NCBI GenBank assembly: GCA_046153015.1
Contig: JBJXGF010000094.1
Coordinates: 1 to 12,690 of the forward strand
From: JBJXGF01 sp046153015
Lineage (GTDB): Bacteria; Actinomycetota; Acidimicrobiia; Acidimicrobiales; CAIXPF01
Length of the DNA: 12,690 bases
Direction of reading: 5' to 3'
How positions within the stretch are numbered: position 1 is the stretch's first letter; each line of letters opens with the position of its first letter. This document shows positions 1-6,125 of this stretch, piece by piece. Position numbers and translations under genes: made by a program. The notes below the pieces were generated by a model that was not told the DNA's origin, ran no database searches, and was given only the letters and a program-made list of their open reading frames with translations.

Positions 1-112
1 CGTCGAGGGCGCCCACCGCCACTCGGGGCGCGCCGGCCCACGCCGGGGGCGCCGCCTGGCCGGGGCCGACGATCACGCCCCGGCCGAGCGGGGCCGGTCC
101 GGGCGCTGTCAC
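1..112 (-). CDS. 5' end of a divergent gene, product unknown (partial)
   Basis: A GTG at 112-110 opens a reading frame that stays open for 37 codons to the left edge of the window. It begins M-T-A-P-G-P and then gives a Gly/Ala/Pro-rich segment. The frame is supported by its promoter: TAACTT (120-125, minus strand) lies 7 nt before the GTG, the same geometry as at other starts in this window. A second in-frame GTG occurs 12 codons in and is a possible alternative start. Too little of the protein is present to assign a family. It is transcribed away from the methyltransferase at 136, with only 23 bp between the two start codons. Confidence 0.5.
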   Translation of the reverse strand, partial: MTAPGPAPLGRGVIVGPGQAAPPAWAGAPRVAVGALD

Positions 113-144
113 CGGGCCAAAGTTACGCTGGACGGGTGACAGCG
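104..144. promoter_or_regulatory. Near-palindromic divergent promoter with overlapping -10 boxes
   Basis: The plus-strand -10 box TACGCT (124-129) is followed after 6 nt by GTG 136. The minus-strand -10 box TAACTT (125-120) is followed after 7 nt by GTG 112. The two hexamers share the TA step at 124-125. A perfect 10-bp inverted repeat (104-113 against 135-144) encloses both, because both genes begin GTGACAGCG. No Shine-Dalgarno sequence fits between either box and its start codon, so leaderless transcripts are predicted in both directions. No clear -35 box was recognised. Confidence 0.55.
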
Positions 145-1191
145 GAGGCGCCTCCCGAGGTCGATTACTACCGCGACCGCTACTGGAACGATCTCGAGCC
201 GGTGGTGGCTCACCTCAAGCGCCTGGCCACCGGCAGCGAGGCCGAGTGGTGGACGGGGTATGTGACCCGCGTCCACTGCACGCCGCCGCGGCGGCGGGCG
301 CTGGTGATCGGCTGCGGCAACGGCTGGGTGGAGCGCGAGCTGTTCGATCTCGGCGCGGCGCTCGAGTTCGACGCGTTCGACGTGTCGGAGCGCTACGTGG
401 CCGAGGCCGAGGCGGCGCGGGGCGGCCGGCCGATCACCTACCGGGTCGCCGAGTTCCGCACCTGGCGCCCGCGCCGGCGCTACGACCTGATCGTGAACGT
501 GGCGGCGCTGCATCACGCGCAGCATCTGCGCCGCGTGACGTACCGGCTGGCCCGGGCGCTCGAGCCCGGCGGCGTGTTCGTGAACTGGGAGTACGTCGGC
601 CCCGACCGCAACATCTACAGCGACGACCACTTGGCCCGCCTGAGGGCCGCCAACGCCGCGCTGCCGGCCCACCTGGCCACCCCGCATCCGCTGCGCAGCA
701 GCGTGCGGCACATGGCCGCCCAGGACCCAACCGAGGCCGTGCACGCCAGCGAGATCATCCCCACCTTGGAGGCGTGCTTCTCGATCCTCGAGCGCCGAGA
801 CCTCGGCGGGGGCCTCGCCTACCCCTTGTTGTGGAACAACGTGGCGCCCTTCACCGCCGACCCCGAGGCCGAGGCGGTGCTGGGCCGCCTGCTCACCGAG
901 GATGCCGAGGCGACCGCCCGAGGCGAGATCCCGACCCTGTTCACGTTCCTCGTGGCCGGCCCCCGGCCGGGGCGGCCCTCGCTGCGGTTCCAGGCGGCCC
1001 GGCTCGTGGCCGAACCGGTGCGCGAGACCCTCGGCGCGGCCAGCGGCGGGCTGTACGGCCGCATGGGGGTCGACGAGGCCGTCTGGCGGGTGAAGCGCTG
1101 GTACGTGCGCAATCGCGAGGCGCTCAAGCACGGCCAGTGGCGGGTCCGGCGCCGGGTCGCCGTGGCGCGAGGACGGGCGCCGCGAGACTGA
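136..1191 (+). CDS. Class I SAM-dependent methyltransferase
   Basis: This 351-residue protein has the Rossmann methyltransferase core in its first half. The glycine-rich SAM motif ALVIGCGNGWVERELF is at about residues 55-70. An acidic residue ending strand 2 sits in FDAFDVSE (about D82). The YDLIVNVAALHH segment (about 116-127) is the post-motif II strand, and LEPGGVFVNWEYVGPDR (about 142-158) is motif III. This pattern is typical of small-molecule or glycan methyltransferases rather than DNA or rRNA enzymes, but the acceptor is unknown. The C-terminal 60 residues are strongly basic (VKRWYVRNREALKHGQWRVRRR), possibly for contact with membrane or nucleic acid. The GTG start is chosen because TACGCT ends 6 nt before it, fitting a leaderless mRNA. 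A 148-bp gap separates it from carD, which has its own promoter and ribosome site. Confidence 0.8.
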   Translation: MTAEAPPEVDYYRDRYWNDLEPVVAHLKRLATGSEAEWWTGYVTRVHCTPPRRRALVIGCGNGWVERELFDLGAALEFDAFDVSERYVAEAEAARGGRPITYRVAEFRTWRPRRRYDLIVNVAALHHAQHLRRVTYRLARALEPGGVFVNWEYVGPDRNIYSDDHLARLRAANAALPAHLATPHPLRSSVRHMAAQDPTEAVHASEIIPTLEACFSILERRDLGGGLAYPLLWNNVAPFTADPEAEAVLGRLLTEDAEATARGEIPTLFTFLVAGPRPGRPSLRFQAARLVAEPVRETLGAASGGLYGRMGVDEAVWRVKRWYVRNREALKHGQWRVRRRVAVARGRAPRD

Positions 1192-1236
1192 CCGCTGCGG
1201 CCGGCGGCGGCGCCGGCGCTGGCCTTCGGGAGCACC

Positions 1237-1242
1237 TACACT
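1237..1242 (+). promoter_or_regulatory. Candidate -10 box for carD
   Basis: TACACT lies in the 148-bp gap upstream of carD, about 97 bp before the start codon. If used, it gives a leader of roughly 90 nt, unlike the leaderless genes around it. No convincing -35 box is visible. The rest of the gap (1192-1339) holds no ORF or hairpin that I can support. Confidence 0.3.
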
Positions 1243-1330
1243 TGGTCCCCGGCGGCTGGCCGCCAACCGCCTTCGACCACCCGGTCGTCCCCGATCATCT
1301 TCGATCGTCACCCACGCCGCCCGAACGCAC

Positions 1331-1336
1331 AGGAGA
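1331..1336 (+). promoter_or_regulatory. Shine-Dalgarno site of carD
   Basis: AGGAGA ends 3 nt before the ATG at 1340. It is the clearest ribosome-binding site in the window and fixes the carD start. It contrasts with the neighbouring genes that lack any such site. Confidence 0.8.
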
Positions 1337-1339
1337 TCC

Positions 1340-1843
1340 ATGGCCTTCAAACCAGGCGACCGTGTCGTTTACCCGCATCACGGCGCGGCGGTGGTCGAGA
1401 CCATCGAGTCGAGAGAGGCCTTCGGCGAGGTCAGGGACTACCTGGTGCTCAAGATGGCGCACGGCGATCTCACGCTGCGGGTGCCGGCCGACAAGGCCGA
1501 GGAGGTCGGCATGCGCATGCCGATCAGCGAAGAGGACGTGGAGGATCTCTTCGAGCTGCTCGCCAAGAAGGACGTGCGGGAGCCCGCGAACTGGAGCCGG
1601 CGGTTCAAGAACCACCAGGAGAAGCTCAAGTCGGGCGACGTGTACCAGGTGGCCGAGGTCGTGCGGAACCTGGCGCTGCGGGAGGCCGCCAAGGGCTTGT
1701 CCGCCGGGGAGAAGTCGATGCTGGTCAAGGCGCAGAGCGTGCTGGTGTCCGAGCTGTCCTTCGCGCTCGACGTGAGCGAGGAAGAGGCGCTGCGTCGCGT
1801 GCACGCCCAGCTCGTGGTGGAGAGCAGCGCCGCCCCGGCCTGA
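1340..1843 (+). CDS. carD: CarD-family RNA polymerase-binding transcription regulator
   Basis: CarD binds the RNA polymerase beta subunit and the upstream edge of the transcription bubble and stabilises open complexes; in mycobacteria it is essential and acts at rRNA promoters. The 167 residues match the family's usual length of about 160. The N-terminal Tudor-like RNAP-interaction domain starts FKPGDRVVYPHHGAAVVE. It keeps R25 and R47 at the same numbers as the beta-contacting arginines of M. tuberculosis CarD. The C-terminal helical DNA-binding domain contains NWSRR with W85, the tryptophan that wedges into the bubble edge, and K90. LSAGEKSMLVKAQSVLVSEL is also typical of the family. The gene stands alone: the ispD/ispF pair that follows carD in mycobacteria is absent, and a convergent gene begins 16 bp downstream. 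Confidence 0.95.
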   Translation: MAFKPGDRVVYPHHGAAVVETIESREAFGEVRDYLVLKMAHGDLTLRVPADKAEEVGMRMPISEEDVEDLFELLAKKDVREPANWSRRFKNHQEKLKSGDVYQVAEVVRNLALREAAKGLSAGEKSMLVKAQSVLVSELSFALDVSEEEALRRVHAQLVVESSAAPA

Positions 1844-1844
1844 G

Positions 1845-1856
1845 CGGGCCGGCCCG
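1845..1856. repeat. 12-bp perfect palindrome between convergent genes
   Basis: CGGGCCGGCCCG fills most of the 16-bp space between the carD stop (1843) and the end of the convergent gene (1860). It could help terminate transcription from both sides. However, it has no loop and no T-tract, and such palindromes are common by chance in DNA this rich in GC. Confidence 0.25.
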
Positions 1857-1859
1857 GCT

Positions 1860-2690
1860 TCAGGCCAGGCCGATCATCCGGAGCAGCGAGGTCGGGGGCC
1901 GGTCCTCCCCCCGGGCCAGCAACGCGGCGCGCTCCACGTTCACCACGTCGAGGTCTCGGCGGGACCACGCGTCCCACGGGCCGGGCGGGATGCCGCCCGG
2001 GTCGCCGGCCGCGTCGACGCAGGCCTGCAGGTAGGCGGCCAGCGCCAGCGCGTCGTCCGGCCCGCCGACCGGGCCGTGGCCCGGCACGATGGTCGAGGCG
2101 ACCCCGGCCAGCTCCGCGACCGTCTCAGCCCATGCCGCCGGGTCTCCGTCGAAGGCCAGCGGCGTGACCCCGAACGAGCAGAGGGCGCCGGCGAAGACCA
2201 CGTCGGCCCCCGGCACGTGCACCGCCACGTTGGCCCGCTGCTGGCCGGGGCGCACCAGCAGCTCGATGGCCGGGGTGAGCCACGCGTCGACGCTCACGGT
2301 GTGGCTCACCGGGCGGGTCCGCAGGTCGTCGGCCAGCTCATCAGCGAACTCGGGCATCAGCAGCCGGTACCCCGCCACGTTCGGCGCCAGGTCGAGCTGC
2401 TCGCTGGCGGTGTCGCTGCCGTAGCAGGCGGCCTGCCAGAAGCGCGCGGTGCCCCCCGCGAACTGGACGTGGCTGGAGCTGAGCACCATTCGGCGCACCG
2501 GCCGCTCCAGCGCCTCGACCGCCTCGGCGAAGGGGGCCCACTGCCGCTCGACCATCAACGTGTCGAGCACCGTCACCCCGTCGGCCTCGACCACCACGCC
2601 GGCGTTGGTCTGACCGTGCGCGCCGGGGAGCTGCAGCCAGGCGAACACGCCCGGCGCGAGCGGCAGGAGGGCGGGTTCCGCGCCGGGCAT
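1860..2690 (-). CDS. Metallo-beta-lactamase-fold protein with degenerate metal site
   Basis: The 276-residue protein has the order of elements of a metallo-beta-lactamase-fold hydrolase: an N-terminal sheet (NAGVVVEADGVTVLDTLM), the metal-loop region LSSSHVQFAGG (70-80), a later strand VAVHVPGADVVFAGA, and the final IVPGHGP motif (201-207). The canonical THxHxDHxGG motif reads SSSHVQFAGG, so only H74 remains; the other positions are S72, Q76 and F77. The GHT histidine is Q150 and the bridging Asp of FAGD is A169. H205 is kept. Two of the usual ligands therefore survive, and a dinuclear zinc hydrolase is unlikely. It may be a pseudoenzyme with a binding role, or an enzyme with other chemistry. 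The ATG start is supported by TAGCCT 8 nt upstream with no ribosome site. It is divergent from the DNA methyltransferase at 2729. Confidence 0.75.
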   Translation of the reverse strand: MPGAEPALLPLAPGVFAWLQLPGAHGQTNAGVVVEADGVTVLDTLMVERQWAPFAEAVEALERPVRRMVLSSSHVQFAGGTARFWQAACYGSDTASEQLDLAPNVAGYRLLMPEFADELADDLRTRPVSHTVSVDAWLTPAIELLVRPGQQRANVAVHVPGADVVFAGALCSFGVTPLAFDGDPAAWAETVAELAGVASTIVPGHGPVGGPDDALALAAYLQACVDAAGDPGGIPPGPWDAWSRRDLDVVNVERAALLARGEDRPPTSLLRMIGLA

Positions 2691-2698
2691 CGACCGCG

Positions 2699-2708
2699 AG
2701 GCTAGTTG
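2699..2708. promoter_or_regulatory. Divergent promoter sharing a CTAG core
   Basis: On the minus strand TAGCCT (2704-2699) ends 8 nt before ATG 2690, which predicts a leaderless transcript. On the plus strand the same TA step begins TAGTTG (2703-2708), a weaker -10 match that lacks the final T. If used, it would give the cytosine methyltransferase a leader of about 14 nt. The minus-strand box is the better supported. Confidence 0.4.
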
Positions 2709-2728
2709 CCGCGCGCGAGTCTTCGACG

Positions 2729-3835
2729 GTGAAGCTGCGCGCCGCCGAGTTCTTCGCCGGGATCGGGCTCGTGCGCGCCGCGCTCGAGCTCGAGGGCGTC
2801 GAGGTGGTGTGGGCGAACGACATCCATCCCGTCAAGGCGGCGGTGTACCGGGAGAACTACGGCGACGCGCACCTCGTGGTCGGGGACGTGCGCACGGTGC
2901 GCGGCGCCCAGCTCCCCCCGGCCGAGCTCGCCACCGCCTCGTTCCCCTGCACCGACCTGTCGCTCGCCGGCAACCGCAGCGGGCTCGGAGGCGCCGAGTC
3001 CAGCGCGTTCTTCGAGTTCGTGCGGGTGCTCGGCGAGCAGGGCCGCGCCCGGCCCGGCGCGGTGCTGGTGGAGAACGTGCCGGCGCTGGCCAGCTCCCGG
3101 CGGGGCGCCGACCTGGCCGAGGTGGTGGCGGCCCTCAACTCGCTCGGCTACTCCTGCGACCTGGCCGTGCTCGACGCCCGCCGCTTCCTGCCCCAGAGCC
3201 GGCCGAGGCTGTTCATCGTCGGGGCGCGCACGCCGCCGCCGCCCTCCCGGCCCTCGCCCACGTCGCCGGACTGGCTGCGCCCGCCGTGGGTGGGGGACTT
3301 CGCCGCCCGGTTCCTGGGCCTCGCGCTGCACTTCAGCGCGCTGGAGGCGCCGCCCCCGAGCGTCGGTCGGCTGGGCGACTGCGTGGAGCGCCTGGCCGGG
3401 GAGGACCCCCGCTGGTGGGATCCGGCGCGCACGGCGAGGTTCACGGCCTCGCTGTCGCCGCTCCACGCTCGCCGTCTCGCCGCGCTGGCCGCCGGGGAGC
3501 GGCGCACGTGGCGCAGCGCCTACCGCCGCACCCGCAACGGCGCGGCCACCTGGGAGATCCGGGCCGACGCCCTGGCCGGTTGCCTGCGCACCGCCCGCGG
3601 CGGCTCCAGCAAGCAGGCCCTCGTCGAGGCCGGACGGGGCGAGGTGCGGGTCCGGTGGATGACCGCGCTCGAGTACGCCCGGCTCCAGGGCGCGCCGGCC
3701 CACCGGCGGGCGTCGGTGAGCGAGAACCAGGCGCTGTTCGGCTTCGGCGACGCGGTCTGCGTGCCCGCCGTCGCCTGGGTGGTCCGCCGGCTCGTGCGCC
3801 CGGCGCTACTGGAACAGCACCCGCAGGCCTCGTGA
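2729..3835 (+). CDS. DNA (cytosine-5) methyltransferase, solitary
   Basis: The enzyme transfers methyl from SAM to C5 of cytosine in a specific DNA site. All key motifs are present in order over 368 residues: motif I FFAGIG (8-13), D31 after strand 2, motif III GD (52-53), motif IV SFPCTDLSLAG with catalytic Cys74, motif VI ENV (115-117), motif VIII QSRPR (156-160), motif IX around RNGAATWEIRADALAGCLRTARGG (269-292), and motif X GFGDAVCVPAV (338-348). A target-recognition stretch of roughly 100 residues lies between VIII and IX; it does not reveal the target. No restriction endonuclease or Vsr repair gene is adjacent, so it is an orphan methylase within this window. GTG 2729 is the only reasonable start, since motif I follows at once. 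Its last 30 bp overlap the convergent esterase. Confidence 0.92.
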   Translation: MKLRAAEFFAGIGLVRAALELEGVEVVWANDIHPVKAAVYRENYGDAHLVVGDVRTVRGAQLPPAELATASFPCTDLSLAGNRSGLGGAESSAFFEFVRVLGEQGRARPGAVLVENVPALASSRRGADLAEVVAALNSLGYSCDLAVLDARRFLPQSRPRLFIVGARTPPPPSRPSPTSPDWLRPPWVGDFAARFLGLALHFSALEAPPPSVGRLGDCVERLAGEDPRWWDPARTARFTASLSPLHARRLAALAAGERRTWRSAYRRTRNGAATWEIRADALAGCLRTARGGSSKQALVEAGRGEVRVRWMTALEYARLQGAPAHRRASVSENQALFGFGDAVCVPAVAWVVRRLVRPALLEQHPQAS

Positions 3836-4585
3836 GAGGGCGGCGGGGATCACCGAGTGGTGGGTCTCGCCGTCGATCACGTCGAGGTCGAGCTGCAGGC
3901 GGGGGTAGCGGCGGCTGCGCAGGCGCTCGGCCAGCTCGCGGACGTTGTCCCGCATCGAGCGCTGGGCGCCGGGCGGCGCGAGCACGGTCTCGAGCCCGCC
4001 GACCAAGAGGTGCACCCTGGCCGGGAGGTCTCTCGAGGCCTGCGCCCACGCCTCCTCGGTCCGCAGGATCGTGCGGTCGTCCCACCAGATGGAGGGGCTG
4101 GCCAGCAGGTACCGGGCGCAGGTGGTCGGCTCGGTGAACAGCGCGTACAGCCCGAACAGCGCGGAGAACGAGTGCCCGGCGAGCACGCTGTAGGCGGGCT
4201 CCACCCGGTACCGGTCCTGCACCCACGGGATGATCTCCTCGCGGAGGCGGGCGAGGAACGCGTTCGCCTGCCCGGGCCCGTAGCGCTCGACGTCGCCGGG
4301 CGCCGAGCCGGCCGGGAACGGCGCGACCGTGGGCAGGTAGTCCCGGGCCCGCAGCGCGAGCGCCTCCCGGGCTGAGGTGGTGTCGTAGCCGACGCCGACC
4401 ACCACCACTGGCGGGATGTGCCGGCCCAGGCGCAGCGCGGTGGCCGCGTCGTAGAGCACCCCGAAGGTCCACTGCGCGTCGAGGGCGTACACCACGGGGT
4501 ACCGGCTCTGCGCGGTCTCGTAACGGTCGGGCAGGCCGACGCTGAGCACGTGGCCGGCCACGCGGTGCTCCTCGCGGCGGTTCAC
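3806..4585 (-). CDS. Alpha/beta-hydrolase, esterase D / BesA-like
   Basis: The 259-residue product belongs to the putative esterase family (PF00756: esterase D, enterobactin and bacillibactin esterases). The nucleophile elbow is AGHSFSALFG with Ser139. The likely acid is Glu199 in LVGGLET, and the histidine lies in GETHHSV (242-243). YPVVYALDAQ near residue 30 is the typical oxyanion-strand motif. No signal peptide is seen, so it is probably cytoplasmic. The natural ester is unknown; no siderophore genes are nearby. The start is uncertain: GTG 4585 gives a normal N-terminus, and its GTG overlaps the TGA of a leaderless 9-codon ORF at 4611. The longer open frame up to 5023 runs antisense through the amidase gene and is not believed. 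The 3' end overlaps the cytosine methyltransferase by 30 bp. Confidence 0.82.
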   Translation of the reverse strand: MNRREEHRVAGHVLSVGLPDRYETAQSRYPVVYALDAQWTFGVLYDAATALRLGRHIPPVVVVGVGYDTTSAREALALRARDYLPTVAPFPAGSAPGDVERYGPGQANAFLARLREEIIPWVQDRYRVEPAYSVLAGHSFSALFGLYALFTEPTTCARYLLASPSIWWDDRTILRTEEAWAQASRDLPARVHLLVGGLETVLAPPGAQRSMRDNVRELAERLRSRRYPRLQLDLDVIDGETHHSVIPAALSRGLRVLFQ

Positions 4586-4611
4586 CCGGCGCCGAGCCGC
4601 TCGCTGGTCAC
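4582..4611 (-). CDS. Possible leaderless 9-codon ORF upstream of the esterase
   Basis: GTG 4611 lies 8 nt after the -10 box and encodes VTSERLGAG before a TGA at 4584-4582. That TGA overlaps the esterase start as GTGA, the usual four-base arrangement for stop-and-restart translation. The ORF may be a leader peptide that couples translation to the esterase. Alternatively its peptide may be the true N-terminus of the esterase, split by a one-base change or sequencing error. Confidence 0.3.
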   Translation of the reverse strand: MTSERLGAG

Positions 4612-4619
4612 GGCCGCGG

Positions 4620-4625
4620 ACTCTA
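4620..4625 (-). promoter_or_regulatory. -10 box for the esterase transcript
   Basis: TAGAGT (4625-4620 on the minus strand) lies 34 nt before the proposed esterase start and 8 nt before GTG 4611. It diverges from the amidase -10 box at 4640, with 14 bp between the two hexamers. Confidence 0.45.
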
Positions 4626-4639
4626 CCGCCGGCCACGGC

Positions 4640-4645
4640 TAGGGT
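4640..4645 (+). promoter_or_regulatory. -10 box for the amidase, leaderless
   Basis: TAGGGT ends 7 nt before ATG 4653. This decides the start: the alternative GTG at 4644 overlaps the -10 box itself, so it would not be in the transcript. No ribosome site is present. Confidence 0.5.
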
Positions 4646-4652
4646 GCGGCGC

Positions 4653-6095
4653 ATGGACGAGGTGTCGTCGCTGTCTGCGCTCGAACTCGCCGCTGCCATC
4701 CAGGCTCGGCGCATCTCCAGCCGGGAGGCGCTCGACGCGCTGCTCGCCCGGGTCGAGGCCCTCGACGGGCCGATCAACTCGGTCGTCACCATCGACGCCG
4801 AGCGGGCGCGGGCCGAGGCCGCGGCCGCCGACGAGGCGCTGGCGAAGGGCGCGGCGGTGGGCCCGCTGCACGGGGTGCCGATCACGGTGAAGGACTCGTT
4901 CTCCACCGCGGGAATGCGCACCACGTCGGGTGCGCCCGAGCTGAGCGACCACGTCCCGAGCGAGGATGCCTGGCCGGTCGCCCGGCTGCGCGAGGCCGGG
5001 GCGGTGGTGTACGGCAAGACCAACCTGCCGATCTACGCCGGCGACATGCAGAGCTACAACGAGGTCTTCGGCGTCACCAACAACCCGTGGGATCACTCGC
5101 GCAGCTGCGGAGGCTCCTCGGGCGGCTCGGCGGCCGCGCTGGCGGCGGGGTTCACGCCGCTCGAGCTCGGCAGCGACATCGGCGGGTCGATCCGCCTGCC
5201 CGCGCACATGTGCGGCGTGGTGGGCCACAAGCCCTCGTACGGGATCGTGCCGGCGCACGGCCAGATCCCGGGGCCTCCGGGCACGCTCACCCAGGCCGAC
5301 CTGGCCGTCGCCGGGCCGATGGCCCGCACCGTGGAGGACTGCGTCGCCGCGCTCGGCCTCATCGCCGGGGCCGATCGGTGGAACCGGCCGGCGTGGCGGC
5401 TCGAGCTGCCGGCGCCGGCCAAGCGCTCGCTCGCCGAGTACCGGGTGGCGGCCTGGCTGGACGACCCGCACTGCCCGGTCGCACCCGACGTGGCCCGCCT
5501 CCTCGACGACGCGGCGGGGGCGCTGGTTGCCGAGGGGGCGGTCGTGGATCACGAGGCCCGCCCGGCGTTCACCCTCGAGAAGGCCACGGTCACGTTCTTC
5601 CAGCTGCTCCAGGCGGCCCTCGCCGGCGGCTACCCGAACGAGGTGATCGAACGCTTCGCCGCCGAGACCGGCGACTCCGACGTGGCGGTCGTCAAGCGCA
5701 ACACCGGGATGCGTCACCGCCAGTGGCTCTCGGCCAACGAACGGCGCTTGCAGCTGCGCAAGCGCTTCGAGGAGTTCTTCGAGAGCGGCTGGGATGCGCT
5801 GCTGCTCCCCGTGATGCCCTGTACCGCGGTCGGCCACGACCACTCCGAGCCGCAGGCGGAACGGGTCGTGTCGGTGGCGGGCGAGGCTCGCCCGTATCTG
5901 TCGCTCACCCGGTGGATGGCGCCCGCCGGGGCGTGCTGGCTGCCGGCCACCGTGATCCCGGTGGGTGTCGCCGACGACGGGCTCCCCGTCGGCATCCAGA
6001 TCGTCGCGCCGTACCTGCACGACCTGTCGGCGCTCGACCTGGGCGGGCGGCTGCTCGACGTGCTCGGGGGCTGCCCGCGGCCCGAGGGTTTCTGA
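4653..6095 (+). CDS. Amidase-signature-family amidohydrolase
   Basis: The protein has 480 residues from ATG 4653, the normal length for amidase-signature enzymes, which hydrolyse carboxylic amides. The Ser-cisSer-Lys triad is complete: Lys80 in GVPITVKD, Ser155 in SCGGSSGGSAAA, and nucleophile Ser179 in GSDIGGSIR. The spacing of 24 residues between the two serines equals that of fatty acid amide hydrolase. The flanking RLPAHMCGVVGHKPSYG is the usual continuation. It is not evidently GatA: no gatB or gatC is nearby, and the C-terminal half (PEVIERF-type helices, WLSANERRLQLRKRFEEFF) resembles stand-alone amidases. The substrate is unknown. An MFS transporter follows 30 bp later from its own promoter, which could link uptake and hydrolysis, but that is only an inference from order. 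Confidence 0.9.
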   Translation: MDEVSSLSALELAAAIQARRISSREALDALLARVEALDGPINSVVTIDAERARAEAAAADEALAKGAAVGPLHGVPITVKDSFSTAGMRTTSGAPELSDHVPSEDAWPVARLREAGAVVYGKTNLPIYAGDMQSYNEVFGVTNNPWDHSRSCGGSSGGSAAALAAGFTPLELGSDIGGSIRLPAHMCGVVGHKPSYGIVPAHGQIPGPPGTLTQADLAVAGPMARTVEDCVAALGLIAGADRWNRPAWRLELPAPAKRSLAEYRVAAWLDDPHCPVAPDVARLLDDAAGALVAEGAVVDHEARPAFTLEKATVTFFQLLQAALAGGYPNEVIERFAAETGDSDVAVVKRNTGMRHRQWLSANERRLQLRKRFEEFFESGWDALLLPVMPCTAVGHDHSEPQAERVVSVAGEARPYLSLTRWMAPAGACWLPATVIPVGVADDGLPVGIQIVAPYLHDLSALDLGGRLLDVLGGCPRPEGF

Positions 6096-6112
6096 TACGG
6101 AACATCACTCTC

Positions 6113-6118
6113 TAGCCT
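6113..6118 (+). promoter_or_regulatory. -10 box for the MFS gene, leaderless
   Basis: TAGCCT lies 7 nt before GTG 6126, within the 30-bp gap after the amidase stop. There is no ribosome site, and translation from 6126 enters the first membrane helix almost at once, as a start there should. Confidence 0.5.
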
Positions 6119-6125
6119 CGACCGT

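Noticed and set aside
1845..1856. Palindrome as a true intrinsic terminator
   Set aside because: It has no loop and no T-run, so it is listed only as a repeat.
4644..4652. GTG 4644 as the amidase start
   Set aside because: It overlaps the TAGGGT -10 box (4640-4645). ATG 4653, 7 nt after the box, fits the leaderless pattern.
4586..5023. N-terminal extension of the esterase
   Set aside because: The added 146 residues are antisense to the amidase's catalytic core and are Ser/Ala/Arg-rich with no family match. They would also lie upstream of the predicted promoter.
4623..6020. Long antisense frame under the amidase
   Set aside because: It is His/Arg/Gly-rich with no motif, whereas the plus-strand amidase has a full catalytic triad.
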